Shown one piece after another: positions 8,610-15,796 of a stretch of 56,066 nt of DNA (position 1 is the stretch's first letter; every line of letters begins with the position of its first letter). A program made the position numbers and the translations under genes. Under the pieces are notes generated by a model. The model saw only the letters and a program-made list of their open reading frames with translations. It had not been told where the DNA came from and searched no databases. The stretch is from an uncultured Clostridia bacterium. Lineage in GTDB: Bacteria > Bacillota > Clostridia > Christensenellales > Borkfalkiaceae. The stretch is from contig CANRNE010000014.1 in NCBI GenBank assembly GCA_947631925.1, forward strand, positions 1-56,066, in the 5' to 3' direction.

Positions 8610-9443
8610 ATGCCGTCCTCCATCACCCATGAACTCATTGCCAAGGAAGCGGTCCACCTTCTCCCCGCGGGGGCGAAGCGGGCGGCTCTTCGCGCTCCCG
8701 ATTATTATTTTCTCGGCGCGCAGGGGCCCGACCTCTTCTTTTTTTATTTGCCGCTCAAGATGCGGGACAATTGGGGAAAGGGACTGCACCGCGAGGGGGT
8801 CTATGAATGGTTTTCCGCCATGCTCTCTTCCCTCCCCGAGAAGGAGGGGCGGGCGGAGTGCCTCGCGTATGCGCTCGGGTTCTGCACCCATCTTGCCGCG
8901 GACACCGTCTTCCACCCCTTCGTCTATCGCTATCTCGCCGAACACGGGGACAAAAAATTCCGCCACCAGCGCATCGAAAACGACTGGGACGTCTACTTTT
9001 TGCGGGCGACGGAGCGAAAATCCCCCATCCGCTACCGCTTTGCCTTTGACCTTTCTGCCATCGGGCGGGAGAATATTCTCGCCCCCTATCTTGCAAAATG
9101 CGCAAAAAAAACAGGGCGCACGCTTCGCCCTGCGGCTATAAAAAGAATGTTTTCGAACTTTTCGCGCTATCTCTCCCACTTCCACCGTGCGAGAAAGCCG
9201 CTCGCCCTCTTTGGCCTGAAGGACCTCTACCCGCGCGACGTGCCCGACCCCGAAGTCATCTGCGGGGAGGACTTTTCGCGGCTGTCCGTGGGGAAGGGCG
9301 GCGATGCGGACGCGCTCTTTTTTGCCGCCGAGGGGGAGGCCGCCACCTGCATTTCTGCGTTTTATGACGCCTATACCTCGGACATGGTACTGCCGAAATC
9401 GCTCTTCGCGCGAAATTTGCTCACGGGCGAGCCGACTTGCTGA
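8610..9443 (+). CDS. Zinc-dependent phospholipase C-like protein
   Basis: The start is the ATG at 8610, preceded by AAAAAAGGAG; the open frame reaches back to 8493, but that stretch overlaps yggS and has no ribosome site. The 277-residue protein resembles the zinc-dependent phospholipase C/S1-P1 nuclease fold. Evidence is ITHELIAKEAV near the N-terminus, FLGAQGPDLFFF, and the metal-ligand region LGFCTHLAADTVFHPFVY. No signal peptide is visible, unlike secreted phospholipases, so an intracellular hydrolase is possible. Its 3' end overlaps the convergent queH by 23 bp, with no terminator between them. Confidence 0.85.
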   Translation: MPSSITHELIAKEAVHLLPAGAKRAALRAPDYYFLGAQGPDLFFFYLPLKMRDNWGKGLHREGVYEWFSAMLSSLPEKEGRAECLAYALGFCTHLAADTVFHPFVYRYLAEHGDKKFRHQRIENDWDVYFLRATERKSPIRYRFAFDLSAIGRENILAPYLAKCAKKTGRTLRPAAIKRMFSNFSRYLSHFHRARKPLALFGLKDLYPRDVPDPEVICGEDFSRLSVGKGGDADALFFAAEGEAATCISAFYDAYTSDMVLPKSLFARNLLTGEPTC

Positions 9444-10017
9444 AGACGCACCCGCAGTAGTTCTGGCGGTACATGCCGTGCTCCTTGGAGAGCTCCACAG
9501 AGCGCAGATATCCGCCCCGCTTCTTAAAATCGGAGGGAAGATATCGAACGCCGTACTCCTCCTGCAGGGCAAAGCCGATTGCGTTGATGAGGTCGCTGTT
9601 TTTGAGCGGAGACAGGGTAAGCGTCGTCGCAAAATAGTCGTAGCCCCCCTTCTTTGCCTCCTCTGCCGTGCGGCGAAGGCGGAGCGTAAAGCATGCCTTG
9701 CAGCGCGCGCCCCCCTCTTTCTCCCCTTCGAGACCGCGGGCGGCGTCGTAAAACTCCTCCGGGCGGTAGTCGCAGTCGAGAAAATCGGCATACCCCGTCT
9801 CCCGCAGAAAACGCACCTGTTCGGCCTTTCTGCGGGCGTATTCCTCCTCGCTGTCGAGGTTGGGGTTGTAGTAGAGGACGGTCGTGCGGAAAATGGGCGC
9901 GACCTGTTCGAGACAATAGGAAGAACAGGGTGCGCAACAGCTGTGGAGCAGCAGCCTTTTTCCCGCCGCCCCCTTGAAAATTTCCCGCATCTGCGCGTCG
10001 AAGTTGGGCCTGTTCAT
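9421..10017 (-). CDS. queH: Epoxyqueuosine reductase QueH
   Basis: QueH converts epoxyqueuosine to queuosine in the tRNA wobble position and replaces QueG in many bacteria. The 198-residue product has the characteristic HSCCAPCSSYCLE motif near residue 26, CKACFTLRLRRTAEEA near residue 105, and YCGCVFS at the C-terminus. These Cys residues are expected to bind the Fe-S cluster and metal site of the family. It starts 3 nt after the stop of the ruvX-DUF1292 gene with only a weak ribosome site, which points to translational coupling. Confidence 0.95.
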   Translation of the reverse strand: MNRPNFDAQMREIFKGAAGKRLLLHSCCAPCSSYCLEQVAPIFRTTVLYYNPNLDSEEEYARRKAEQVRFLRETGYADFLDCDYRPEEFYDAARGLEGEKEGGARCKACFTLRLRRTAEEAKKGGYDYFATTLTLSPLKNSDLINAIGFALQEEYGVRYLPSDFKKRGGYLRSVELSKEHGMYRQNYCGCVFSKSARP

Positions 10018-10020
10018 GGC

Positions 10021-10767
10021 TTACTCGCCGTCGTCTTCTTCGTCGTCCTCGTCGTAGCGGCGCGTGAACTCCTCGAAGAGTTCGTCGAGCAGGGCGTCGT
10101 CGTCGACGGTTTCGAGGTGTTCGTCCTCCTCACTGCCCGTGACATGGAAGATGGCGACGTCCTCGCCCTCGTCTTCCTCCCCTTCCTCGGCCTCCAATGC
10201 GGGCGTGAGCGCGACATACCACTCGCCCTTGTACTCAAAGGTCATGAGGTGCTCGTAGCGATACGTCGTCCCCTCGTCGTCGACGAGCTCGACGATGCTG
10301 TCGTCCTCGTAATCGTTGCCTTCTTCCTTCATATCCGACATCTTGTGCCTCCTGTCCGAAAGATAATTTTCGAGAATGTACGCCGCTGCAAGCGAGTCGA
10401 CATTCTTCTTTTTTTTGTCCTTTTTTGCGCTGATGCCGAGCGCATGCAAGTCGCTGCGCGCGGCGCGGGTCGTGTACCGCTCATCCGAAAAGCAAATCGG
10501 GATTTTCGCCGCCTCTTGAATCTTTGCGGCGAATTTTCTCGTCTTTGCCGCCTGCACGCCCTCCTCCCCGCTCTCCTCGAGAGGAAGCCCGCAGACGATG
10601 AGGGTTGCGCCCTTTTCCCTTGCGATTGCGGCGAGCGCCTCGGCGTCCTCGGCGGGATTCCCCGTGCGGAAGTAGGTGTCCGAGGGCATGGCGTACTCCC
10701 CGAAGGGGTCGGATGAAGCGACGCCCACCCGTCTGTCCCCGATATCGAATGCAATGATGCGCTCCAT
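10021..10767 (-). CDS. ruvX: RuvX (YqgF) Holliday-junction resolvase-like nuclease fused to a DUF1292 domain
   Basis: The 248-residue continuous frame begins at MERIIAFDIGDRRVG. An in-frame extension upstream of it overlaps a promoter and has no ribosome site. Residues 1-140 form the RNase H-like YqgF domain with the first acidic motif (FDIGD), CGLPLEESG, the SDERYTTRAA glutamate and VDSLAAAYILENYL. From residue 143 (MSDMKEEG) the protein becomes a DUF1292 domain (SIVELVDDEGTTYRYEHLMTFEYKGEWYVALTP) and ends in an acidic tail. In many Bacillota ruvX and the DUF1292 gene are separate neighbours; here the ruvX stop is missing. A perfect ribosome site remains in front of the internal ATG, so a free DUF1292 protein may also be made. 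queH follows 3 nt later. Confidence 0.88.
   Translation of the reverse strand: MERIIAFDIGDRRVGVASSDPFGEYAMPSDTYFRTGNPAEDAEALAAIAREKGATLIVCGLPLEESGEEGVQAAKTRKFAAKIQEAAKIPICFSDERYTTRAARSDLHALGISAKKDKKKKNVDSLAAAYILENYLSDRRHKMSDMKEEGNDYEDDSIVELVDDEGTTYRYEHLMTFEYKGEWYVALTPALEAEEGEEDEGEDVAIFHVTGSEEDEHLETVDDDALLDELFEEFTRRYDEDDEEDDGE
10339..10353 (-). promoter_or_regulatory. Internal Shine-Dalgarno and ATG inside the ruvX-DUF1292 frame
   Basis: On the minus strand AGGAGG (10348-10353), six nucleotides, then ATG (10339-10341) opening MSDMKEEG, exactly at the domain junction. Initiation here would make a 106-residue stand-alone DUF1292 protein ending at 10021. Confidence 0.7.
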
Positions 10768-10773
10768 ACCCAA

Positions 10774-10802
10774 AGTATAGCACGGTTTTTGCAAAAAGGC
10801 AA
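10774..10802 (-). promoter_or_regulatory. Promoter of ruvX-DUF1292-queH, possibly leaderless
   Basis: TTGCCT (10797-10802), a 17-bp spacer and TATACT (10774-10779) on the minus strand. Only six bases (TTGGGT) separate the -10 element from the ATG at 10767, so transcription would begin at or next to the start codon. Confidence 0.55.
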
Positions 10803-10843
10803 GGAATTTGCCCCGCCTTTTGCCGTCCCCTTTGCAATCGGGC

Positions 10844-10876
10844 AAAAAGAACCCCCGCGCTTTTGCAGGGCGGGGG
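10844..10876 (-). terminator. Rho-independent terminator of the large lipoprotein gene
   Basis: On the minus strand, CCCCCGC and GCGGGGG pair around a CCTGCAAAAGC loop and are followed by TTCTTTTT, 8 bp past the stop. Confidence 0.85.
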
Positions 10877-10883
10877 AAGTGCA

Positions 10884-13235
10884 TTACTCTTGTCTGTCGA
10901 GATAGGTGAGCGAATATCTTCCTTTGAAGAAAGCAATCTGCGAGACGGGGCTGTCGTCCGTATTATTGATGATGGAGCATTCTTCCGAACCGAGTTTGAA
11001 GGTGAATTCTTTGTTGGCATAGGCGACGTCGGTTGCGACTTGCTTGACGCCTGCCATTGTCACCTCGATGCCGCTTTCGGAGATGGTGATGACGGTGGCG
11101 CCGTCCTCGCTTTCGTAGGTGCCGTAGAAACTCTCCTCAGTCAACGTCGGGCCGACGGGGGTGTCGCTGCCCGAACTTCCCTGCCGCGTGAGATTTACAG
11201 TCGGGTCTTGCCAATAATCAGGGACAAGGCAAATTTCATCCACGGTATCGCCCGTGCTGTAATTCCGTATCACATACTCCTTCCCGTCCAACGTGATTGA
11301 AATGTCCCCATAGCGCGCGTCATAGCCGACATAATTGACGGGCTTGGGGGTGCCGTCCACCGTGATGACGATGCCGCCTGCGGAGATGATGACGACATAC
11401 GCCGAGCCGTCCGCCGTCTCCCCCTCATAGGTGCCGTGGAACTTCTCGGGATAGCCCGAGGGCGTGGGCACGGGGTCGCTTTCGAAGGTGACGGGGAGGA
11501 CCGTCTCGTCCCAGTCGCGGTAGGTGAAGGTGTAGGTGGTGACGGAGTTGTAGAGGCGCGTCGTGACGGTAAGGGACTTCAGGGTCTCGTTCTCCACCGT
11601 CAGTACAAGTTCCTCGGCAAAGGACATCGTCACGGTGTCGTTGCCGTCGTAGAAGAGCTGGGCGATGGCAGGGACGAGGTCGACGTCCTGTGCGCGCACG
11701 GCGAATTTTCCCTCCCCCTTCGGCTCGAAGAGGGCGGCGGAGACGCTGTCGAAGTGCGCCTGCAACTCGGAGATGTCACCCGTCTGGTGGTTGCCGTAGT
11801 TGCCGTCCGCATTGTAACCCTCCACCGAGGCGGGGGCGCCGATTTCTCCCCGCGTGCCGTTTACCGTGAATTCATGCACGAGGCCGTCGTGCAGGATAAA
11901 GCCGAGCTCTGCGTCATTCTCGTCGTTGTAGACGGCATTCTCCGTCACATAGACGTTGTATTCGTAGGTCCCGAAATTGTCCTGTTCGACGACATGATAG
12001 GTATAGCTGTTCGCCTCCGCCGCGCTCTGCAGCGCCCGCTCGAGGGCGGTGTGCTCGTTCGCGTATTCGTATGGCGTCTTTCTGCCCGAGAGGTCCTCCG
12101 CCGCTTCCACGGTGAAGTCGTAATTCGCCACGTAGACGTAGTCGAGCTCGATGCCGTGGGCGGGGCATTCCTCCGTCTCGATGTGGAAGGCATACACGCC
12201 CTCGTCCGCCGAGGCATATGCCTCAAAACGGGCCACGTTGTCCGTCTGTCCCGTGAGGGCACGGGCCGCTATCTGCGCCTTGCCCGCGTCGCGGATGACA
12301 TACACGCCCGTGCGCACGAGGGAGAAATCGGACGCCTGCACGAGGGTGCCGAAGGGATTGCGGTAGTTGTCGAAGCTCTCACCCGTGAGCGTCGTCGTCT
12401 CCACCCGATTGTCGAGGGTGCGCTCATATTCGACCACGCTGCCGTTCTCCTGTGAGAAGAGGCTGTTGTAGTACAGGATATTCATCCCCGTGTCCCGCTT
12501 GAGGCGGAGCACGTTTTCATGGCCGTCGAAGGCGGTGCGGAAGGCATATTGATAGATGATGGGGAAATCCTCGTACCCCTCATAGATGCGGTCCTCTTCT
12601 CCCGTGCCGATGACGGAGAAGGGCGCCGTGACGGAGGCAAGCAGCGCCGCTTCCATGTTGGGCGCCGTCTCAAACGTCACCGAGATGTTGAGATTTTCCG
12701 TCACTTTTTCCTTATGAGAGTTGTTGCCGTCGAGCGTCTTCGTCTCGCCGTTGACTTGGAAGGCGGAGACGATGTACCCCGCGACGGGTTCGACGGTGAA
12801 GGTGACATCGGTGCCCGCGGGATAGACATTCCCCACGCGTGCGGGAGAGAGCACGACCGCGCCCTTTTCCGCCTCGCAGTCCACCGTAACCGTGTACTCG
12901 GAGGATTCCGAAGGGGCAAACGTCACCGAGAGCGCAATGTTCTTCGTCACGGTGAAGGTGTACGTGTTATCCGTCAAAGGCGTGGAGATGCCGTCCGCGA
13001 GGAAGTCGTCGACGGCGTAACCCGCCTTGGGGGTCACGGTGGCGGTGACCACGGTGCCCGAATCGTAGCGATTGTTCTCGCGCGGGGGATTGAGGGTCAG
13101 GGTGCCCATCGTCTCGTCGCAGGTAACGGTGACGGAATATTTACTGCCCCCTTGCGGCGCACATGCCGCCAGCCCCGCCGCAAGAAACAGCGTCGAGAGC
13201 ACTGCCAGTATGGCGATGAGAATGCGTTTTTTCAT
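10884..13235 (-). CDS. Large surface lipoprotein with bacterial repeat domains
   Basis: The start is the ATG at 13235, 7 bp after GAAGGAGG; an upstream TTG in frame lies on top of that ribosome site and is rejected. The 783-residue product has a type II signal peptide with lipobox LAAC, placing the lipidated Cys at residue 25. Two related extracellular modules of about 80 residues follow (YSVTVTCDETMGTLTLNP and YTVTVDCEAEKGAVVLSP), each with GYAV/GYIV and VTFAP/VTFE ends, typical of bacterial repeat domains. A long central region is unrecognised. The C-terminus carries two more related modules (FHGTYEGETADGSAYVVIIS and FYGTYESEDGATVITIS). The substrate or partner is unknown; adhesion or polysaccharide contact is a guess from the architecture. 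Confidence 0.85.
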   Translation of the reverse strand: MKKRILIAILAVLSTLFLAAGLAACAPQGGSKYSVTVTCDETMGTLTLNPPRENNRYDSGTVVTATVTPKAGYAVDDFLADGISTPLTDNTYTFTVTKNIALSVTFAPSESSEYTVTVDCEAEKGAVVLSPARVGNVYPAGTDVTFTVEPVAGYIVSAFQVNGETKTLDGNNSHKEKVTENLNISVTFETAPNMEAALLASVTAPFSVIGTGEEDRIYEGYEDFPIIYQYAFRTAFDGHENVLRLKRDTGMNILYYNSLFSQENGSVVEYERTLDNRVETTTLTGESFDNYRNPFGTLVQASDFSLVRTGVYVIRDAGKAQIAARALTGQTDNVARFEAYASADEGVYAFHIETEECPAHGIELDYVYVANYDFTVEAAEDLSGRKTPYEYANEHTALERALQSAAEANSYTYHVVEQDNFGTYEYNVYVTENAVYNDENDAELGFILHDGLVHEFTVNGTRGEIGAPASVEGYNADGNYGNHQTGDISELQAHFDSVSAALFEPKGEGKFAVRAQDVDLVPAIAQLFYDGNDTVTMSFAEELVLTVENETLKSLTVTTRLYNSVTTYTFTYRDWDETVLPVTFESDPVPTPSGYPEKFHGTYEGETADGSAYVVIISAGGIVITVDGTPKPVNYVGYDARYGDISITLDGKEYVIRNYSTGDTVDEICLVPDYWQDPTVNLTRQGSSGSDTPVGPTLTEESFYGTYESEDGATVITISESGIEVTMAGVKQVATDVAYANKEFTFKLGSEECSIINNTDDSPVSQIAFFKGRYSLTYLDRQE

Positions 13236-13285
13236 AGAGACCTCCTTCAACGCAGGAATTTACAAATTCTTTTGAATATATTTGT

Positions 13286-13314
13286 ATTGTAACGCATATT
13301 TTTCCGTTTGTCAA
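13286..13314 (-). promoter_or_regulatory. Sigma-A promoter of the large lipoprotein gene
   Basis: TTGACA (13309-13314), a 17-bp spacer and TACAAT (13286-13291) on the minus strand. Confidence 0.85.
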
Positions 13315-13360
13315 GCATATTGCGTGCATATATTCATTTTATGGAGAGACCTACCCCTCG

Positions 13361-13505
13361 TGGGGGTCGCAAACGCATTTCTCGCGCACAGCACAGTGCG
13401 CTGTGCGCGGCGTTTGCGGTGAGTGAGCGCATCCGCCGCGCGAACGGTGCCCGAGGGCAGGACTCTACCTGCCCGAGAAAGCTCCGCCGTAGGCGGTGAG
13501 GGGGT
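13361..13505 (+). repeat. Second copy of the GCACAGCACAGTGCGCTGTGC dispersed repeat
   Basis: Same orientation as the copy at 1476-1640, with the palindromic core at about 13386-13408, then GAGTGAGCGCAT, CCGCCGCGCGAACG and CTCTACCTGCCCGAGA. The flanks differ, so the unit is mobile or was copied by recombination. Confidence 0.85.
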
Positions 13506-13520
13506 GCCGCTTCCCAATCC

Positions 13521-13589
13521 GTCACCCTGAGCCTGTCGAAGGGTATCCTTATGATACTGCGGATATGCTTCGACTTCGCTCAGCATGAC
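13521..13589. repeat. Short palindromic interspersed element with GTCA...TGAC ends
   Basis: GTCACCCTGAGCCTGTCGAAG at the left and CTTCGACTTCGCTCAGCATGAC at the right are imperfect inverted repeats around about 27 bp. The arms resemble a short interspersed palindrome seen in many bacterial genomes. No coding capacity. Confidence 0.7.
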
Positions 13590-13599
13590 GAAGTAGAAT

Positions 13600-13694
13600 G
13601 CGCCCCACCTCGGTCTCGCTTCGCTCGACAGCTCCTCCCACGGAGGCGCCATGCATGCCCCTCCCGAGGAATCGCTCCTCATGCCCCCTCCCGC
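13600..13694 (-). repeat. Inverted copy of the left-edge repeat block
   Basis: CCCCACCTCGGTCTCGCTTCG followed by the Cys-poor GC stretch CTCCCACGGAGGCGCC and ATGCATGCCCCTCCCGAGG is the reverse complement of parts of 1376-1640. One 27-bp unit (CGCTCCTCATGCCCCC) is present once here instead of three times. Confidence 0.85.
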
Positions 13695-13830
13695 GGAGGG
13701 GGGTAGGGGGGTGGGTACGAGTTCTAAATTCTTTGCCGTAGGCGGAATTCACTTCCGCCGTGGGCGTCCCCATTTGCAACGCCACCGCAGGCTTATTGTC
13801 CGATAACACGACCGCGACAGTGAGCATGTT
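13695..13830 (-). repeat. Dispersed repeat shared, inverted, with the right end of the window
   Basis: GGTAGGGGGGTGGGTACGAG, GGCGGAATTCACTTCCGCC, GTGGGCGTCCCCATTTGC and CCACCGCAGGCTTATTGTC occur here. Their reverse complements occur in the same order at 55949-56066, and in part at 55779-55817. It contains an internal palindrome around GGCGGAATTCACTTCCGCC. The 13.3-13.9 kb stretch as a whole holds only repeats; I see no gene in it. Confidence 0.9.
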
Positions 13831-13886
13831 GAGGCGATTCGGCTAATTTCCTCGCGCGCATTTATTTTGCGTAGCAAAAGAAATCG

Positions 13887-13932
13887 CGCGAAACAAGCAA
13901 GTGTGCCGCCGAGATTTCGGCGGCACACTTGC
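13887..13932 (-). terminator. Long perfect-stem terminator after the small membrane protein gene
   Basis: A 16-bp perfect stem (13897-13912 with 13917-13932) around a 4-base loop is followed on the minus strand by TTGTTTCG. The stem is strong and the U-tract modest. Confidence 0.75.
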
Positions 13933-13938
13933 TCTTGC

Positions 13939-14139
13939 TTATTTTTCCTTCTTTTTGGGGGTCTTTTTTTCCTCTGCGCTCTCCATGGCGCCGAGGCGTT
14001 CGTCCATCATTTCGTCCACCTTCTGCATGACTTCGGCCTGACTCTTTTTGACGAGCGAGCGCGCCTTATAACTGTTGGCTACGAGCAGCGCGCCCCCTAC
14101 CATGCCCAAGGCTACCCCCAAGCAAAACAATTTTTCCAT
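13939..14139 (-). CDS. Small YtxH-like single-pass membrane protein
   Basis: The start at 14139 is chosen because GGAGGAAGGT lies directly ahead of ATGGAAAAA. The 66-residue product has one N-terminal membrane segment (CLGVALGMVGGALLVANSY, about residues 6-24) and then a charged helical tail (VKKSQAEVMQKVDEMMDERLG) ending in a lysine-rich KKTPKKKEK. This layout resembles YtxH-type envelope-stress proteins, but the similarity is structural only. It follows the Myb-like gene by 40 bp and is probably in its operon. Confidence 0.7.
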   Translation of the reverse strand: MEKLFCLGVALGMVGGALLVANSYKARSLVKKSQAEVMQKVDEMMDERLGAMESAEEKKTPKKKEK

Positions 14140-14179
14140 ACCTTCCTCCATGCCCGTAGTTTGTGAAGGTATGCCTTTG

Positions 14180-14746
14180 TTATTCCCCTTTTTCGCTGCG
14201 TAATTTTTCCAGTTCGGCGCGCAGGCGGGCGTTCTCCTCCTTGAGCCCCTCTGCGATGCGAGCATACAGGGCGTCAATCTCCCGCTCCAGCCGCTTTTGC
14301 AGGAAGGGGTCGGGAGCGCCCTTGTCGCGGGCGGCGCGCTCCACGCGCTCGGGCTGTTTTTTGAGGAGATTGCGGTACTTGTTCTGCATGCGAAGCATGA
14401 GTTTTTCGTCCCCACCCGACGCCTCGAGAATGCTTTTCCGCACCGAATACCCCTTGCGCCTGCCCTCGAGGACCTTGTCGAGGAGCTGTTCGGTCTCCGC
14501 CTCGGTGAAGGGCTTGATTTCGCCCGCGGAGAGGTTTTTCCCCTCGAGAATGCGCTGTACGCGGCTGTCGTCCTGCCGCTTGAGGAAGGCATAGTAGTAG
14601 TTGCGCACGCTGCCCTTGGCGCGGCTGTGCTCTTTCCCGTACGTCTCGAAGAGGTAGGAGAGCGTCTTGCCCGCGTTCTTTCCCGTGTAGATATACTCAA
14701 TCAAGCCGCTGGCTTCCTCTTCCGTGTAACCGTTGATTTTATTCAT
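14180..14746 (-). CDS. Myb/SANT-like DNA-binding protein with C-terminal coiled coil (RsfA-like layout)
   Basis: The start is the ATG at 14746, preceded by GAGGTGACTTTC; the frame upstream lacks a ribosome site. The 188-residue product begins with a Myb-like segment (YTEEEASGLIEYIYTGKNAGKTLSYLF, then GSVRNYYYAFLKRQ). This resembles the tandem-helix domain of the Bacillus prespore regulator RsfA. A middle helical region (LLDKVLEGRRKGYSVRKSILEASGG) follows, and a charged coiled coil from about 140 to the end. A regulator of sporulation genes is a reasonable hypothesis given the germination loci nearby, but it rests on fold resemblance alone. Confidence 0.65.
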   Translation of the reverse strand: MNKINGYTEEEASGLIEYIYTGKNAGKTLSYLFETYGKEHSRAKGSVRNYYYAFLKRQDDSRVQRILEGKNLSAGEIKPFTEAETEQLLDKVLEGRRKGYSVRKSILEASGGDEKLMLRMQNKYRNLLKKQPERVERAARDKGAPDPFLQKRLEREIDALYARIAEGLKEENARLRAELEKLRSEKGE

Positions 14747-14768
14747 GAAAGTCACCTCGGCAAAATTG

Positions 14769-14796
14769 TTGACATATATGCGCGGGTTTATACATA
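14769..14796 (+). promoter_or_regulatory. Promoter ahead of the 292-residue unknown gene
   Basis: TTGACA (14769-14774), a 16-bp spacer and TACATA (14791-14796). The expected start site is only about 5 nt before the ATG at 14808, so the message would be nearly leaderless. Confidence 0.5.
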
Positions 14797-14807
14797 CCGT
14801 TATAGGG

Positions 14808-15686
14808 ATGCGTACGATATTTTTGGCGGACAGGAAATGCGCCCTTACGGTGAGCGGGCTGTATCTCGGCATGGTGGATACTTTTGAGCGCGCGGCGGAG
14901 CTCGACCCCGCGGAAAAACACTTCGTGGAGTTAAAACCGGAGGGCTTCCACGCGGTGCGGTTCTGCTTTGACGACGCCTTTCTCCTCTCCCCGCCCGAGC
15001 AAATCTCCCTCTACTACACGCGCACGGGCGTTGCCCTCTTCTGCGGCGGATTCTTGCGCGAGGACGCCTCTTTGAACGTGCTTTGGCAAAGGCGGCTGCG
15101 CGGCGGGCTCTTCACCCTCACGCGCCAGCAAAAAGTGCAACTTGTATGCGAAAATGAGGGGGGATTTGCCGTCGTCAACCTTCCCGACGCCTTTGAAAGC
15201 TGTGAGATTTCCGAGGCGGGAGAGCTCCTCCTTCTCGAGGGGGAGGACTGCTTTGCCCTTTTGACCTCTTCTGGGGAAGTGAAGGTGCTCTCCGAGGGAA
15301 GGGTGCTCGAGCGGGGCGCGTGCGTCAAGGCGGAAATTCCCTTCCATGACAGCATGGGACACTCCGCCGTCGCCGAATGGACAGAGGGCGTGATGACGGC
15401 CTGCTCCATCCGCACGGCAAGGGAGCCGAAGCCCGCGACGTACGCCCTCGCCCTCTTCGAGAGCGCCCTCATCGGGGCGGACTGCACCCCCTTCCTCTCC
15501 CCTGCGCTTCAAGAAAAGGCGGCGGCGCTCGGGGAATTTCTCGGGCAATACACCTCCGCCGTGCTCACGGAGCGGGAGGACGAAGTGGGGCTCGTCTATC
15601 CGCGCAAGAAGAACGTCTTCGACGTGCGCTACTTCCGCACGACGATAGAGGACGGGCGCATCGCCAACATCGAAGAGGTCCCGTAA
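14808..15686 (+). CDS. Conserved-looking protein of unknown function
   Basis: I chose MRTIFLADRKCALTV at 14808 because the frame upstream overlaps the promoter and the divergent gene. The 292-residue product has no signal peptide or membrane segment. It reads as mostly beta: short alternating strands such as GVALFCGGFL, KVQLVCENEGGFAVVNLPD and ELLLLEGEDCFALLTSSGEVKVL, with an acidic bias. The C-terminal third (TYALALFESALIGADCTPFLSPALQEKAAALGEF) is helical. I recognise no family. A terminator follows. The ribosome site is weak, so a start at a later codon is possible. Confidence 0.7.
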   Translation: MRTIFLADRKCALTVSGLYLGMVDTFERAAELDPAEKHFVELKPEGFHAVRFCFDDAFLLSPPEQISLYYTRTGVALFCGGFLREDASLNVLWQRRLRGGLFTLTRQQKVQLVCENEGGFAVVNLPDAFESCEISEAGELLLLEGEDCFALLTSSGEVKVLSEGRVLERGACVKAEIPFHDSMGHSAVAEWTEGVMTACSIRTAREPKPATYALALFESALIGADCTPFLSPALQEKAAALGEFLGQYTSAVLTEREDEVGLVYPRKKNVFDVRYFRTTIEDGRIANIEEVP

Positions 15687-15704
15687 AACTTTCCCGAAAA
15701 TTCG

Positions 15705-15730
15705 GCGCCGCCCGTCGGCGTCTTTTTTTT
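15705..15730 (+). terminator. Rho-independent terminator after the unknown gene
   Basis: GCGCCG and CGGCGT pair around CCCGT and are followed by CTTTTTTTTG. Confidence 0.85.
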
Positions 15731-15739
15731 GTTTCTCCC

Positions 15740-15768
15740 TTGTCAACGCGCGAAATTTATGGTATAAT
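15740..15768 (+). promoter_or_regulatory. Sigma-A promoter of the purine permease
   Basis: TTGTCA (15740-15745), a 17-bp spacer and TATAAT (15763-15768). The leader would be only about 20 nt, too short for a purine riboswitch. Confidence 0.9.
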
Positions 15769-15796
15769 AGAAAAAAACAAACAAAAGGGATACGAT

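Noticed and set aside
15377-15796. 140-residue N-terminal extension of the purine permease
   Set aside because: It overlaps the upstream gene, its terminator and a consensus promoter; the ATG at 15797 has the ribosome site.
15746-15796. Purine riboswitch ahead of the permease
   Set aside because: The leader from the mapped promoter is only about 20 nt, too short for an aptamer.
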